This document shows positions 54,642 through 56,209 of a stretch of DNA of 56,209 nt, one piece after another (position 1 is the first letter of the stretch; each line of letters opens with the position of its first letter). Origin of the DNA: an uncultured Bacteroidales bacterium (GTDB lineage Bacteria; Bacteroidota; Bacteroidia; Bacteroidales; UBA4417); the NCBI GenBank assembly GCA_903913645.1, contig CAIWMA010000268.1, positions 1 to 56,209 on the forward strand. The letters run 5' to 3'. The translations under genes and the position numbers were made by a program. The notes beneath the pieces were generated by a model. That model saw only the letters and a list, made by a program, of their open reading frames with translations, was not told the DNA's origin and made no database searches.

Positions 54642-55868
54642 TTACCCTTTCTGAAAAACTTTATTCATAACCATTGCCACGGTACCCATTAAACCGGCAT
54701 TCTGGCCCAGTCCCGAAGTAATTATCTGAGCATCGCGACGGATTTTTGCGATAGTAAATTTGTTGAGGTTTTGCTGAATAGGGTCAACAATATAGTTTTC
54801 GGCCCGGGTAAGTTCGCCACCGATTATGATGAGTTCAGGATTGAAAAGGTGGATAAGAACTGCAATTCCTCTGCCAAGGTGTTCACCAATGCTGGCTAGT
54901 AAACCGATCGCGAATTGATCGCCATGCTGGGCCGCCTGCAATACCGTTTCGATTGTAATTTTATTGAATTCGCCACCAACCATGGTCCTGATAACTGTTG
55001 TGGCTCCATCACTAATCTCTTTGCGGGCTCTTTTAATCATGGTTGTTCCGGAAGCCAGGGTTTCGAGGCAGCCGATTTTACCACAATAACAAAGCTGTCC
55101 GTCGGGATCAACCTGGATATGACCAAACTCTCCCGAAAAACCTGAATTCCCTTTATAAAGCTTACCGTTGAGTATCATTCCAAGTCCTATTCCGGATCCT
55201 ATATTCAGGCATAATACATTTTCTTTTCCCTGGGCCAGGCCAAATGCCTGTTCGCCAAGTGCCATTACCTTTGTGTCATTTTCAACAAAAACAGGGTAAT
55301 CGAAAATATTCTCGAATTGTATGGTTGCAGGTTTTTCATCCTGAAGGTAACTGTAACTTATTCCGGTATGTAGATCGATAAGGCCCGGAAGTGCAATTCC
55401 TATGCCCATAAGTTTGGTTTTATCAATTCCCGATTCAATAATAAAATCATGAACTGAATCTTTAAGGCTTTTCATGAAATCCTTCGATACTGCCAGCCCT
55501 TCATCTATTACTTTAATAGGTACAACAGGCTGATTAGCGAAATTAAACAGGCCAAGCCTGATATGATTTCTACTGATATCAACTCCTAAAACAAATCGTG
55601 AGGGAGGATTCAATCCGTATAAATTCGGCCTGCGTCCGCCACTTGAAGTTCCTATTCCTTCTTCCAGCAGGAAGCTACTCTCGATTAACTCGTCAATTGC
55701 CCTTGTAATGGTAGGCGTACTCATATGTATAATCTTGCTCAACTCAGGTATGGATTTACATCCATTGTGATATAATTCTTTTAATATCAATAACTTGAGA
55801 CTGTTTTTCTTCGAGCTGTTAGTTCTGGGATCCCCTGCGGTATTACCAAAGAGCATGCTTCTCTTCAT
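54642..55868 (-). CDS. ROK-family transcriptional regulator, NagC/Mlc type
   Basis: 408 residues, cytoplasmic. An N-terminal winged helix at about 22-80 (LKLLILKELYHNGCKSIPEL, SKIIHMSTPTITRAIDELIE) is followed by GGRRPN and then the ROK sugar-binding domain (FVLGVDISRNHIRLGLFNF, FVENDTKVMALGEQAFG, NIGSGIGLGMILNGKLYKG). The ROK zinc motif is GQLCYCGKIGCLETLASG. Family members bind GlcNAc-6-P, glucose, xylose or similar sugars and repress catabolic genes. As the upstream gene of the glycan locus on the same strand it is the likely local regulator. The effector is not known. Confidence 0.92.
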   Translation of the reverse strand: MKRSMLFGNTAGDPRTNSSKKNSLKLLILKELYHNGCKSIPELSKIIHMSTPTITRAIDELIESSFLLEEGIGTSSGGRRPNLYGLNPPSRFVLGVDISRNHIRLGLFNFANQPVVPIKVIDEGLAVSKDFMKSLKDSVHDFIIESGIDKTKLMGIGIALPGLIDLHTGISYSYLQDEKPATIQFENIFDYPVFVENDTKVMALGEQAFGLAQGKENVLCLNIGSGIGLGMILNGKLYKGNSGFSGEFGHIQVDPDGQLCYCGKIGCLETLASGTTMIKRARKEISDGATTVIRTMVGGEFNKITIETVLQAAQHGDQFAIGLLASIGEHLGRGIAVLIHLFNPELIIIGGELTRAENYIVDPIQQNLNKFTIAKIRRDAQIITSGLGQNAGLMGTVAMVMNKVFQKG

Positions 55869-56209
55869 AATAGGTAGCTTAGTAGTTATTCTGTATTCAG
55901 TTTAATATGTTCCAAATCCGACTTAAAGTAAGTAAGAGCGTGTAAATTTACGATAATCATTAAGAATACCAATAAACATAGCGAAAAAAATTATTAAGAT
56001 TACCGAGAATTCAATTTAATTTTTAGTCGGATTAGAAATGTATAGTTAAATATATGATATACAGGTTTATAAAAACTCGTTTCTGTGGATCATCTTCAGT
56101 TCATGTACAAAAAGTATACGGATTATACTATCCCAAAGTGTGATATCATAGGGTTAAAGCTGCAATTTTCGAAAAAATAATTTCATTTATACCTAAACAT
56201 AAGATTTAA
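55869..56209. other. Upstream region of the ROK gene
   Basis: 341 bases without a protein-like frame. Visible elements are a 10-bp palindrome GTAAATTTAC (55942-55951), a half-site AATACCAA (55965-55972), an inverted repeat GTATA-N5-TATAC (56114-56128) and an 8-bp palindrome TGATATCA (56141-56148). It probably contains the ROK promoter, but no exact TAnnTTTG box is evident on the minus strand. Confidence 0.45.

Overview
This window reads as chromosomal DNA of a member of the Bacteroidota, most likely of the Bacteroidales/Marinilabiliales type. The signs are several TonB-dependent receptors with N-terminal carboxypeptidase-regulatory-like domains, two proteins with type IX secretion (Por) C-terminal domains, a DUF4954 protein, a NagB/PIG-L fusion of the kind known from this phylum, TAnnTTTG promoter boxes with few Shine-Dalgarno sites, and rfaD for an LPS-bearing cell. 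I see no insertion sequence, phage gene, rRNA, tRNA or CRISPR array. The lineage is inferred from gene content, not from a marker-gene comparison.

Layout. 0-9 kb: an Oar-like TonB receptor, two HAD phosphatases, a CatA-like acetyltransferase, small membrane proteins, a GT4 glycosyltransferase and a thioredoxin-type arsenate reductase. 9-18.2 kb: a secreted T9SS protein, a probable metal TonB receptor with a His/Cys-rich small partner, a possible 47-residue small ORF with a structured leader, a secreted CotH-like protein and PEP carboxylase. 18.4-30.3 kb: an RND efflux operon (TolC-like protein, adaptor, pump), a TonB-receptor-like barrel, a PepSY-like lipoprotein, a sensor kinase/response regulator pair and a YncE-type beta-propeller. 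The response regulator and PepSY-like genes share a near-identical 11-bp-period operator at the same distance from their promoter boxes. 30.5-39 kb: housekeeping and unknown genes (DUF4954, alaS, M23 peptidase, MerR-like regulator, rfaD, a LURP-one-like protein). 39-56 kb: ten genes, all on the minus strand, forming an amino-sugar glycan utilisation locus. It holds an alkaline-phosphatase-fold protein, a DUF4838 protein, GH20 hexosaminidase, an N-acetylhexosamine-1-kinase-like protein, a sugar nucleotidyltransferase, an MFS sugar transporter, the NagB/PIG-L fusion, GH2 beta-galactosidase and a ROK regulator.

How the glycan locus may work (inference): GH2 and GH20 release galactose and GlcNAc/GalNAc from beta-linked glycans, the MFS protein imports the sugars, the kinase plus nucleotidyltransferase turn N-acetylhexosamine into a nucleotide sugar, and the NagB/PIG-L fusion handles the deacetylation/deamination branch. 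The ROK protein probably senses the sugar. No susC/susD pair and no nagA are present.

The most unusual signals are: (1) five intergenic arrays with strict 7-bp periodicity between 36.9 and 49.4 kb, each at or just beyond a stop codon, plus one minimal three-unit case; (2) the shared two-component operator; (3) the NagB domain whose position equivalent to E. coli Asp141 is Thr; (4) a shared C-terminal module on three neighbouring hydrolases.
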